DNA from: Sedimentitalea arenosa
GTDB lineage: Bacteria > Pseudomonadota > Alphaproteobacteria > Rhodobacterales > Rhodobacteraceae
Length of the DNA: 64,000 nt
Direction of reading: 5' to 3'
Assembly: GCF_016428585.1 (NCBI RefSeq)
Contig: NZ_JAELVR010000010.1
Location: 124,001-188,000, forward strand
Shown: positions 29,090 through 36,539 of the stretch, piece by piece
Numbering within the stretch: position 1 is the first letter of the stretch
Layout: each line of letters opens with the position of its first letter
Position numbers and translations under genes: made by a program
Notes under the pieces: model-generated
Database searches by the model: none
Seen by the model: only the letters and a program-made list of their open reading frames with translations
Told to the model about the DNA's origin: nothing

Positions 29090-29239
29090 CGAGTGCATGC
29101 GGACTTCATCACCTGCGGACAAGATTGCTCTTTCAGGCCCAATTGACTCTGATTCACCCGGAGCAGGTCTGGACCTGTTCCGCAAACGGGATACCCTTCT
29201 GCGCAGCGCCCGTCACGTGGCGCGATCAGGGAGTGAGAC

Positions 29240-30196
29240 ATGAGAAAGATATTGATTGCCACGCTGGCGACTTGCGGACTGGCAATGCCGGTGGCGGCCG
29301 GCACGCTGACCGACACCTTCACCAGCTATTACGCCTTTGGCGACAGCCTGACTGATGACGGCAAATTCGGGAGCCTTTTTGCGCCAAGCCTTGGCGGTCG
29401 GTTTTCGAACGGGCGCACCTACGCGGAATACATCGCTGACGAGTTCACCGACGCCAACCTGGATTCGGGCAACTTCGCCCTGGGCGGCGCGACCGCCAGC
29501 GACACCAATCTGAACCCGGACCTGCCGGCCCCGCTCAACACGTTCTTCGGCCAGATCGCGACCTTTGCCGGTGCGGTCGCCGGATCGCTGACAGCCCCCG
29601 GTGACAACCCGCTGGTGTCGGTCCTGTTCGGGGGCAACGACTTCTTTCAGGGTCAGGACATGACAGCCGCCGCGGACTCGGTGGCCAATGGCATCCGCGC
29701 CATAGGATCGATCGCCAGTGATACTTTCGACGATTTCCTCGTCCTCAGCCTGCCCGACATCAGCGGCTCTCCCGGTTTCGCAGGCAACCCCGTTGCCAAG
29801 GCGGCGAGCGATACGTTCAACGCACAACTGGCGCTGAACATCATCGATCTGCGCAGCGAAGGCTTCAACATCATCACCTTCGACACGGACAGCGTCACGC
29901 AGGAAATCCTCGCTGATTTCGCCAACGGCAGCCCGCTCTACGGGGTGACGAACGTGACCACCCCCTGCACTCTCAGCATGGCTGTCGACGGGCCAAACTG
30001 CGTCGCGGATGGTTTCGATCCCGACACCTACCTCTACAGCGACGCCGTACACCCGAACGGCGTGTCCCAGCGCCTTCTGGGCGAACGGGTCATCGCGACT
30101 GTCGAAGCCGTTCCGGTGCCGGCCGCGATGCCCCTGATGCTGACTGCAGCCCTTGGCTTCGGCGCCGCCGCCTGGCGTCGCCGCCGCGCCGCCTGA
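29240..30196 (+). CDS. SGNH/GDSL lipase-esterase with VPLPA-type C-terminal sorting signal
   Basis: A 318-residue secreted hydrolase. A signal peptide (MRKILIATLATCGLAMPVAA) is followed by block I FGDSLTDDGKFG with the nucleophile Ser, block III FGGNDFF and block V SDAVHPNG with the catalytic Asp and His. The C-terminus ends with VPVPAAMPLMLTAALGFG, a hydrophobic stretch and an Arg-rich tail: a VPLPA-CTERM/PEP-CTERM-like tripartite sorting signal, used for processing by exosortase-type systems. No exosortase gene is in the window. Activity on lipids or esters is inferred from the fold. Confidence 0.88.
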   Translation: MRKILIATLATCGLAMPVAAGTLTDTFTSYYAFGDSLTDDGKFGSLFAPSLGGRFSNGRTYAEYIADEFTDANLDSGNFALGGATASDTNLNPDLPAPLNTFFGQIATFAGAVAGSLTAPGDNPLVSVLFGGNDFFQGQDMTAAADSVANGIRAIGSIASDTFDDFLVLSLPDISGSPGFAGNPVAKAASDTFNAQLALNIIDLRSEGFNIITFDTDSVTQEILADFANGSPLYGVTNVTTPCTLSMAVDGPNCVADGFDPDTYLYSDAVHPNGVSQRLLGERVIATVEAVPVPAAMPLMLTAALGFGAAAWRRRRAA

Positions 30197-30266
30197 TCGC
30201 CTTGGCGCGCCCCGGTGTCGGGGAGCGCCACTTCCCTGTACGCGCATTCCGCTGTAGTCAGCCTTC

Positions 30267-30983
30267 ATGCGCTCGATGATCATCCACATGTCAGGCAGCT
30301 CGAAACGGCGCGGCAATGTCGACAGGTTGCTGCGGGACCTGCCCGCGGCCGAGGTCGTCGAGGCGGTGGACGGGCGCGACCCGGAGCAGATTGCCGGCGT
30401 GCAGCGCAGCGACGGCACCCTTTTCTCGCCGCACTACCCGTTCGCGTTGCGCCCTGCGGAAATCGGCGTGTTTCAAAGTCATCGCCGCTGCTGGCAGCGG
30501 ATCCTGGACGCGGGCTGGGACTTCGGCCTGATCGCCGAGGACGACCTGCGCGTCGACCCCGCTCGTCTCACCCGCGCGCTTCGGCTCATCGAACGTCACG
30601 CCGACAGGGAAATGTATGTCCGCCTGCCGGTCAAGGCTCGTGAAACGCCCGCCCGGGTGATCGCCGAAGACGGCGACATACGGTTGATCCTGCCCCGGAT
30701 CATCGGGCTGCAATGCATCTGCCAAGTGGTCGGACGCCATGCGGCCGAGCGACTCCTCGCCGCGACGGACCGGATCGACAGGCCAGTCGACACCTTTCTG
30801 CAGATGCACTGGATCACCGGCCAGCCCATCCACGCGCTTCTGCCCAACGGCAATGCAGAGGTGGCACATGAGATCGGTGGTTCGACCATCCAGACGCGCA
30901 CCGGCGCCCGTGGCAAGTTGGCCCGCGAAGCCAAACGGACACTCTACCGCGCCCGGTTGCACCTGCACCCGCAGCGCGCCTGA
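30267..30983 (+). CDS. Glycosyltransferase family 25 protein
   Basis: A 238-residue protein of the GT25 (LPS/LOS galactosyltransferase-like) family. Typical are the N-terminal IIHMSGSSKRRGNV, AVDGRDP, EIGVFQSHRRCWQRIL and the acidic AEDDLRVD motif (DxD-like metal and nucleotide-sugar site, about residues 91-97). The C-terminus is basic. Likely decorates lipopolysaccharide or another surface glycan. ATG codons at 30267 and 30276 are both possible starts. It converges with the peroxiredoxin gene. The sugar and acceptor are unknown. Confidence 0.83.
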   Translation: MRSMIIHMSGSSKRRGNVDRLLRDLPAAEVVEAVDGRDPEQIAGVQRSDGTLFSPHYPFALRPAEIGVFQSHRRCWQRILDAGWDFGLIAEDDLRVDPARLTRALRLIERHADREMYVRLPVKARETPARVIAEDGDIRLILPRIIGLQCICQVVGRHAAERLLAATDRIDRPVDTFLQMHWITGQPIHALLPNGNAEVAHEIGGSTIQTRTGARGKLAREAKRTLYRARLHLHPQRA

Positions 30984-30988
30984 TGCGG

Positions 30989-31016
30989 AAAAAGGCGCGG
31001 CCAATCCGACCGCGCC
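30989..31016 (-). terminator. Terminator of the peroxiredoxin gene
   Basis: On the minus strand, a 7-base stem (GGCGCGG / CCGCGCC) with a 9-base loop is followed by five Ts. It lies 69 bases past the peroxiredoxin stop. It directly follows the end of the convergent GT25 gene. Confidence 0.8.
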
Positions 31017-31040
31017 ATTGATTTCATCTTCGCAACAATA

Positions 31041-31079
31041 CTCCGGGGGAGTCCCGCAGGGACGGGGGCAGAGCCCCCC
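31041..31079. repeat. G/C-rich element of three adjacent mini-hairpins
   Basis: Three short inverted repeats in a row: CTCCgggGGAG, GTCCCgcaGGGAC and GGGGGcagaGCCCCC. It stands between the peroxiredoxin stop and its terminator. From memory, this string recurs downstream of genes in many Rhodobacteraceae, so it is probably a dispersed extragenic repeat. I see no second full copy in this window. Confidence 0.55.
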
Positions 31080-31085
31080 AAGACC

Positions 31086-31739
31086 TCAGTTGGGGTTCTT
31101 TGCGAATCGCAGATAGGGCAGTTTCTTGTCGAGCGTACCGTATTTCGCCTCGGCCGCCGCATCGTCCAGCGCCATCGCCACGATCACGTCCTGCCCCTGC
31201 TCCCAGTTGGCCGGCGTCGCCAGCGGCTGGTTGTAGGTGCGCTGCAGCCCATCCAGCGCCCGCAACACTTCGGCGAAATTGCGGCCGACGGACATCGGAT
31301 ATGTCATCGACAGTTTCAGCTGCTTGTCCGGCCCGATGATAAAGACCGAACGCACCGTGGCGCTGTCCGCAGGCGTGCGTCCGTCCGGCAGGTAGGCGTC
31401 GGCAGGCAGCATGTCAAAGGCCTTGGACACGGCCAGGCCCTCGTCCGCGATGATCGGGAAACCGGCCTTGGCGCCGGCGAAACCCTCGATATCACCCTTC
31501 CATTTCCTGTGGTCCTCGACCCCGTCGACCGAAACGCCGATCACCTTGGTGTCGCGCTTGGCCCATTCGTCCGCCAGCTGCGCCACGGCGCCGAACTCGG
31601 TGGTGCAGACCGGGGTGAAATCCTTGGGGTGGCTGAACAGGATCGCCCAATTGTCGCCGATCCAGTCGTGGAACTGGATCGTGCCCTGGTCGGTCTCAGC
31701 CGTGAAGTTCGGAACGGTGTCGTTGATACGCAAACCCAT
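31086..31739 (-). CDS. 1-Cys peroxiredoxin (Prx6 type)
   Basis: A 217-residue thiol peroxidase. The peroxidatic Cys is in SHPKDFTPVCTTEFG; no other cysteine occurs, so it is a 1-Cys enzyme needing an external reductant. The long C-terminal domain (after about 160) with TYNQPLATPANWEQGQDV is typical of the Prx6 group. The start at 31739 (MGLRIND) has AAAGGA upstream; an ATG at 31811 would add 24 basic residues. It reduces H2O2 and organic peroxides in the cytoplasm. It is divergent from an aldehyde dehydrogenase gene. Confidence 0.94.
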   Translation of the reverse strand: MGLRINDTVPNFTAETDQGTIQFHDWIGDNWAILFSHPKDFTPVCTTEFGAVAQLADEWAKRDTKVIGVSVDGVEDHRKWKGDIEGFAGAKAGFPIIADEGLAVSKAFDMLPADAYLPDGRTPADSATVRSVFIIGPDKQLKLSMTYPMSVGRNFAEVLRALDGLQRTYNQPLATPANWEQGQDVIVAMALDDAAAEAKYGTLDKKLPYLRFAKNPN

Positions 31740-31904
31740 GTCGGTAGTCCTTTCTATCCGTCGGTGGCGACTCGTCGACGCCAACCTAGTCACTCCACGA
31801 CCGCGTTGCATCCCCTCTCTTGCCCCTGCGCCTGCGCAATGACAGAGTGCCGCGAATCCCCGACCGTCCGGTCGGGTCAGATCTCAGACACGGGAGAGTC
31901 GACC

Positions 31905-33344
31905 ATGATCGAAAAACGAGACTTCTATATCAACGGGCAATGGGTTGCTCCGGCCAGTACGAATGATTTCCAGGTGATCGACCCCTCGACCGAAGAGCCG
32001 TGCGCGGTGATCTCGCTGGGCGGCCAGGCGGATACAGACGCCGCCGTCGCCGCCGCCAAAGCAGCGCTGCCGGGCTGGATGGCCACACCTGTGGCCGAGC
32101 GTATCGCGCTGGTCGAGAAGCTGATCGACATCTACAAGAACCGCGCCGAGGATCTGGCACAGGCCATGAGCACCGAGATGGGCGCGCCCATCGACATGGC
32201 GCGCAGCCAGCAGTTCGGAGCAGGCGCATTTCACCTCGCCAACTTCGTCAAGGCCGCGAAGGAGTTCGAATTCGACCGCCCGTTGAACGCCGACTCGCCC
32301 AACGACCGGATCATCTACGAAGCGGTCGGCGTCGCGGCGCTCATCACGCCGTGGAACTGGCCGATGAACCAGATCACGCTCAAGGTGGGCGCGGCCGCAA
32401 TCGCAGGCTGCACCATGGTGCTGAAACCGTCCGAACAGAGCCCCCTCAACGCGATGATCTTTGCCGAGATGATGCACGAAGCCGGCTTCCCGCCGGGCGT
32501 GTTCAACCTGGTCAACGGCGACGGTGCGGGCGTCGGCAGCCAGCTTTCCAGCCATCCCGACGTGGACATGGTCAGCTTCACCGGCAGCACCCGCGCGGGC
32601 ACCGCGATTTCCAAGAACGCGGCGGATACGCTCAAGAAGGTGCATCTGGAACTGGGCGGCAAGGGTGCCAACGTGATCTTCGCGGATGCGGATGAAAAAG
32701 CGGTGAAGCGCGGTGTTCTGCATATGATGAACAACACCGGCCAGTCCTGCAATGCACCCAGCCGGATGCTGGTGCAGCGCGACATCTACGACCAGGCCGT
32801 CGATACCGCAGCCGAGGTCGCCAAGGCGGTCACTGTCGGCAACGCGCATGAGGAAGGCCGTCATATCGGTCCGGTCGTGAACGAGGTGCAGTGGAACAAG
32901 ATCCAGGACCTGATCCAGAAGGGCATTGACGAGGGCGCGCGCCTGGTCGCGGGCGGCACCGGTCGGCCTGAAGGCTTCAACAAGGGCTTTTATGTCAAGC
33001 CGACGGTCTTTGCCGATGTGAACAACCAGATGACCATCGCACGCGAGGAAATCTTTGGCCCGGTCCTGTCGATGATCCCGTTCGACACCGAGGAAGAGGC
33101 CATCGAGATCGCCAACGACACGCCCTATGGCCTGACCAACTATGTCCAGACGCAGGACGGGGTGCGCGCCAACCGGATGGCCCGCGCACTGCGTTCTGGC
33201 ATGGTCGAGATGAACGGCAAGTCCCGCAGCGCAGGTGCGCCCTTCGGCGGCATGAAACAATCGGGCAATGGGCGCGAAGGCGGCATCTTCGGCATCGAGG
33301 ACTTCCTCGAGATCAAGGCCGTGGGAGGCTGGGCCGCCGAGTAA
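31905..33344 (+). CDS. Aldehyde dehydrogenase family protein
   Basis: A 479-residue NAD(P)+-dependent aldehyde dehydrogenase. The visible motifs are ITPWNWPMNQ, FTGSTRAG, the general-base Glu in HLELGGKGAN, the nucleophile Cys282 in NTGQSCNAPSRM and EEIFGPVLSM. Single domain, normal length. It is monocistronic, with its own terminator at 33368, and divergent from the peroxiredoxin gene across 165 bases. The substrate cannot be read from the sequence. Confidence 0.93.
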   Translation: MIEKRDFYINGQWVAPASTNDFQVIDPSTEEPCAVISLGGQADTDAAVAAAKAALPGWMATPVAERIALVEKLIDIYKNRAEDLAQAMSTEMGAPIDMARSQQFGAGAFHLANFVKAAKEFEFDRPLNADSPNDRIIYEAVGVAALITPWNWPMNQITLKVGAAAIAGCTMVLKPSEQSPLNAMIFAEMMHEAGFPPGVFNLVNGDGAGVGSQLSSHPDVDMVSFTGSTRAGTAISKNAADTLKKVHLELGGKGANVIFADADEKAVKRGVLHMMNNTGQSCNAPSRMLVQRDIYDQAVDTAAEVAKAVTVGNAHEEGRHIGPVVNEVQWNKIQDLIQKGIDEGARLVAGGTGRPEGFNKGFYVKPTVFADVNNQMTIAREEIFGPVLSMIPFDTEEEAIEIANDTPYGLTNYVQTQDGVRANRMARALRSGMVEMNGKSRSAGAPFGGMKQSGNGREGGIFGIEDFLEIKAVGGWAAE

Positions 33345-33367
33345 GCCCAGTCGCACTCTATTGAATG

Positions 33368-33396
33368 AAGGCCGCCGGGGTTCGGCGGCCTTTTTC
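33368..33396 (+). terminator. Terminator of the aldehyde dehydrogenase gene
   Basis: A perfect 10-base stem (AAGGCCGCCG / CGGCGGCCTT), a 5-base loop and a T run. It begins 24 bases after the stop codon. Confidence 0.92.
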
Positions 33397-33402
33397 TTTG
33401 CT

Positions 33403-34347
33403 TCAGCCCCAATTGGCTTTGAGGAAGGCCGCGATATCCTGGTGCATCTGCTGGGCCGCATCGACCTGGCCAAGATAGGTGAAAAAGCCGTGGATCATGC
33501 CGGGATACTCCCTGTGTTCCGCTTCGACTCCTGCCAATTTCAGCTTTGCGGCGAAGGCGACCCCCTCATCGTGCAGCACATCGCATTCCGCGGTCAAAAC
33601 GAACGTCGGCGGCAGACCCGATAATTCCGCCCGGATCGGGCTGGCATGCCAGTCCCGGCGCATGGCAGGGTCCGGCAGATAGCGGTCCATGAACCAGCTC
33701 ACCGTGTCCGCCTCGAGAACTCCGTAACCTTCTCCGTAGCGGTCGTAGGAAGCAGTACGATCCACGCAATCGACCACCGGATAGACCAGCGCCTGCGCCG
33801 TCACCGCGAAAGCTTCCCTGTCGCGCGCCATCAGCGCGACGACCGCCGCAAGGTTGCCGCCCGCACTATCGCCACAGAGCGCAAGCCGCGTCGCGTCGAC
33901 GCCGAGCGCCTCGGCATGGTCGGCGATGTAGCGCGCCGCCTCATAAGCATCCTCGACCGCCGCTGGGAACGGATGTTCAGGTGCCATCCGGTAGTCCACC
34001 GAGACCACCGTCGCGCCACAGGCCCACGCCAGAAACCGCGCCGCGGCGTCGTGACTGTCCAGACTGCCGATCACGTGGCCGCCGCCATGGTAGAACAGGA
34101 TTACCGGAGCGCCATCGCTGTCGGACACGCGGTAGATGCGCAGCGGCACGTGGTTGTAGCCCGCCCCGGTGCTGCGCATCTCGACCGAAAGGACCTCGGG
34201 CGGCGGGTAGTCCTTGCGCCGCACCGCCGACAGCCCCTCGAGCAACTCGCGCGCCGCACGCGTGTCGAGATCCTGCACTTTCGGCAAGCCGAGTTCGGCC
34301 ATCCGGTGCAGAAGACCCTGGATCTGCGGGTGAACGTCCTCTGGCAT
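33403..34347 (-). CDS. Alpha/beta hydrolase, HSL (hormone-sensitive lipase) family
   Basis: A 314-residue esterase-like enzyme. The oxyanion-hole motif FYHGGGHVIGS, the nucleophile motif GDSAGGNLAA, an Asp near LTAECDVLHDEG and a late His in PGMIHGFFTYLG make up the type IV bacterial esterase set. No signal peptide. It converges with the aldehyde dehydrogenase and is divergent from the fucosyltransferase. It probably hydrolyses small acyl esters; the substrate is unknown. Confidence 0.9.
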   Translation of the reverse strand: MPEDVHPQIQGLLHRMAELGLPKVQDLDTRAARELLEGLSAVRRKDYPPPEVLSVEMRSTGAGYNHVPLRIYRVSDSDGAPVILFYHGGGHVIGSLDSHDAAARFLAWACGATVVSVDYRMAPEHPFPAAVEDAYEAARYIADHAEALGVDATRLALCGDSAGGNLAAVVALMARDREAFAVTAQALVYPVVDCVDRTASYDRYGEGYGVLEADTVSWFMDRYLPDPAMRRDWHASPIRAELSGLPPTFVLTAECDVLHDEGVAFAAKLKLAGVEAEHREYPGMIHGFFTYLGQVDAAQQMHQDIAAFLKANWG

Positions 34348-34393
34348 ATCACGGCCTCCTGCTGCCTATCGGCGAGCCTAGTCCCCCGATCCC

Positions 34394-34407
34394 GCATTGT
34401 GCAATGC
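34394..34407. promoter_or_regulatory. Palindrome in divergent promoter region
   Basis: Arms GCATTG and CAATGC are separated by TG. It lies in the 105-base gap between the divergent alpha/beta hydrolase and fucosyltransferase genes. A possible operator; the motif is short. Confidence 0.3.
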
Positions 34408-34452
34408 GCCACCACTCTGGAACAACGGTCTCTTTGACCTTAGACACGGATC

Positions 34453-35292
34453 ATGATCACTGCCCGTCTGCATGGCCGTCTCGGCAACCAGATGTTCCAA
34501 TACGCTGCCGCGCGCGGGCTGGCGGCGCGCCATGGGGTGCCCGTGGCACTGGACATGCGCGAGGCGCTGGCCCGCGGCGAAGGCGTTCTGACGCGGGTCT
34601 TCGACCTACCGCTGGCGGAATCCGACTCCCTCCCCCCGCCCCGAAATGACGAGCCTCTGCGCTATGCTGCGTGGCGGCTGGCCAGCCCCGCCTTCCGGCG
34701 CGAAAAGGGGCTTGGCTACAATGAGGCGATCGAAGGATTTCCAGATGGCAGCTATCTGCACGGCTATTGGCAGAGCGAGCGTTATTTTGGCCACATCGCC
34801 GACGAGGTTCGGCGGGACTTCACCTTTCCGGCCCTTGGGAGCGCGGAAGGCGTGGAAATGGCCGACCGCATCCGCGAGTCGCTGGCGATCTCTCTGCATG
34901 TGCGGCGCGGAGACTACCTGACGCTGAACGCCCATGTGCTTTGTGACCAGGCCTACTACGACGCCGCGCTTGCCCATGTGCTGGGCGGGATCAGTGGCAC
35001 GCCGACGGTCTACGTGTTCTCCGACGATCCCGACTGGGCTCGGGCGAACCTGCCGTTGCCTTGCGAGAAGGTGGTCGTCGATTTCAACGGTACCGTGCGC
35101 GATTTCGACGACATGCACCTGATGTCGCTCTGCGATCACAACATCATCGCGAATTCGTCCTTTTCGTGGTGGGGGGCGTGGCTGAACGCCAACCCGGCAA
35201 AACGGGTGGCCGGCCCGGCCCGCTGGTTCGGCGATCCGAAGCTCGCAAACCCCGATATCCTGCCGGCCGGTTGGGCGCGGATCGCGGTCTAG
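34453..35292 (+). CDS. Alpha-1,2-fucosyltransferase-like glycosyltransferase (GT11)
   Basis: A 279-residue GT11 family enzyme. The N-terminal GRLGNQMFQYAAARGLA, the GDP-fucose-binding motif LHVRRGDYL and the C-terminal IIANSSFSWWGAWLN are the three family blocks. It likely transfers fucose to a surface glycan. It stands alone; no GDP-fucose synthesis genes are in view. Its last four bases overlap the end of the convergent pseudouridine synthase gene. Confidence 0.9.
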   Translation: MITARLHGRLGNQMFQYAAARGLAARHGVPVALDMREALARGEGVLTRVFDLPLAESDSLPPPRNDEPLRYAAWRLASPAFRREKGLGYNEAIEGFPDGSYLHGYWQSERYFGHIADEVRRDFTFPALGSAEGVEMADRIRESLAISLHVRRGDYLTLNAHVLCDQAYYDAALAHVLGGISGTPTVYVFSDDPDWARANLPLPCEKVVVDFNGTVRDFDDMHLMSLCDHNIIANSSFSWWGAWLNANPAKRVAGPARWFGDPKLANPDILPAGWARIAV

Positions 35293-35942
35293 AAAGGCAC
35301 CGGCGCGCGGAACTTCATCGACATCCCGCCATCGGGATGCTTGATGCGAAGTTCCTCGGAATGCAGCATCAGGCGCGGATGGTCCGCCGCCACCCCCGTG
35401 GCATAGAGCGGATCACCCAGGATCGGGTGCCCCAGAGCTGTCATGTGTACCCGCAGCTGGTGCGACCGCCCGGTGCGCGGCATCAGGCGCACCCGGGTTT
35501 CGTCTTCGCCCTGTCGCAGCACGCGCCACTCGGTCAGGGCGGGTTTACCGGTCTCGTGGCAGACCATCTGGCGCGGGCGGTTCTCCCAGTCCACGATCAG
35601 GGGTAGCTCCACGCTGCCTGTCTTCGGCGCAAGGGCTCCGTGCACTCGCGCGATATAGCTCTTGCGCGCCTGGCGCTTCTCGAACTGCAGGCCAAGATGT
35701 CGCTGCGCATGCGGCGTCATGGCGAACACGATCACGCCCGAGGTGTCCCGGTCGAGCCGATGCACCAGCAGCACTTCGGGAAAGGCCGCCTGCGCGCGCG
35801 CCAAAAGGCAATCGGCCAAGTGCGCGCCCTTGCCGGGCACGCTCAGCAGGCCTTCGGGCTTGTTCAGGACGAGCAACTGCGCGTCCATGTGCAGAACGTC
35901 GAGCGGTCCATCGGGCGGGCGATAGTCGGAGGAAACGGCCAT
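35289..35942 (-). CDS. RluA-family pseudouridine synthase
   Basis: A 217-residue enzyme with the catalytic motif VHRLDRDTSGVIVFA and the RTGRSHQLRVHM and GDPLYA blocks of the RluA group. It lacks an N-terminal S4 domain, so it resembles RluA itself (23S U746 and tRNA U32 in E. coli); the target RNA here is not certain. The start at 35942 (MAVSSDY) gives the compact RluA-like length; 35984 would add 14 residues. It is convergent and overlapping with the fucosyltransferase. Confidence 0.9.
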   Translation of the reverse strand: MAVSSDYRPPDGPLDVLHMDAQLLVLNKPEGLLSVPGKGAHLADCLLARAQAAFPEVLLVHRLDRDTSGVIVFAMTPHAQRHLGLQFEKRQARKSYIARVHGALAPKTGSVELPLIVDWENRPRQMVCHETGKPALTEWRVLRQGEDETRVRLMPRTGRSHQLRVHMTALGHPILGDPLYATGVAADHPRLMLHSEELRIKHPDGGMSMKFRAPVPF

Positions 35943-36052
35943 GCCGGGTTCCCTAACCGCGGCGAGGCCGCGCCACAAGGTCACGCGGCGTCGCGCTTGC
36001 CAGCCGCACGCGTCGGCGCAACGATACGCGCAATCCAGGAAAGGACAGGACC

Positions 36053-36463
36053 ATGCACCCGACCATCGCCCACATGAAAGAGGTCGTCGCCAAGGGCGAC
36101 GAAACTGCCATCGCCGATCTTCTGGCCAAGGACGTCAAGTTCATGCCGCCAACCTATTTCGCCACCTGGACCGGGCGCGATGCAGTCGCCGCGGTGCTTG
36201 GCCATGTCGGCAAGGTGTTTTCCGATTTCCGATACCGCCGCGTCATGGGCGACGGTCCGGATTGGGCGCTGGAATTTCAATGCAAGGTCGGCGATCTCGA
36301 CGCGGTGGGGGTCGACCTGATCACCCTTGACGAAGACGGCCTGATTTCGACCTTCGAGGTGGTCATGCGTCCCTACAAGACCATCGGCGCTCTCCGCGAG
36401 GCAATGAATGCCCGCGTTTCGACCGACCCGCGCTTCCTGAAGTTCCGCGACGCCCTGGCCTGA
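36053..36463 (+). CDS. NTF2-like (SnoaL-type) small domain protein
   Basis: A 136-residue single-domain protein of the cone-shaped NTF2/SnoaL superfamily. HMKEVVAKGDETAIADLLA, the LAKDVKFMPP strand and the C-terminal FEVVMRPYKTIGALREAM fit the fold. Such proteins act as small hydrolases, isomerases or ligand carriers; no catalytic set can be named. The start follows AAAGGAC. It is divergent from the RluA-type gene. Confidence 0.72.
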   Translation: MHPTIAHMKEVVAKGDETAIADLLAKDVKFMPPTYFATWTGRDAVAAVLGHVGKVFSDFRYRRVMGDGPDWALEFQCKVGDLDAVGVDLITLDEDGLISTFEVVMRPYKTIGALREAMNARVSTDPRFLKFRDALA

Positions 36464-36539
36464 CCGGTTAAAGCGTCTGCCGGGTTTCAAAGGCCCGCCC
36501 CGGATGCCCAAGGGACGTCCGGGGCAAGGATCGGTCGCG

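Noticed and set aside
29164-29177. CAGGTC-TG-GACCTG resembling a LuxR-type box
   Set aside because: The half-sites are in the reverse order of the usual lux box (CTG-N10-CAG), and no LuxR/LuxI genes are present.
36497-36525. Inverted repeat GCCCCGGA/TCCGGGGC between convergent genes
   Set aside because: Probably part of transcription ends there, but it has a 13-base loop and no T run on either strand, so I do not call a terminator.
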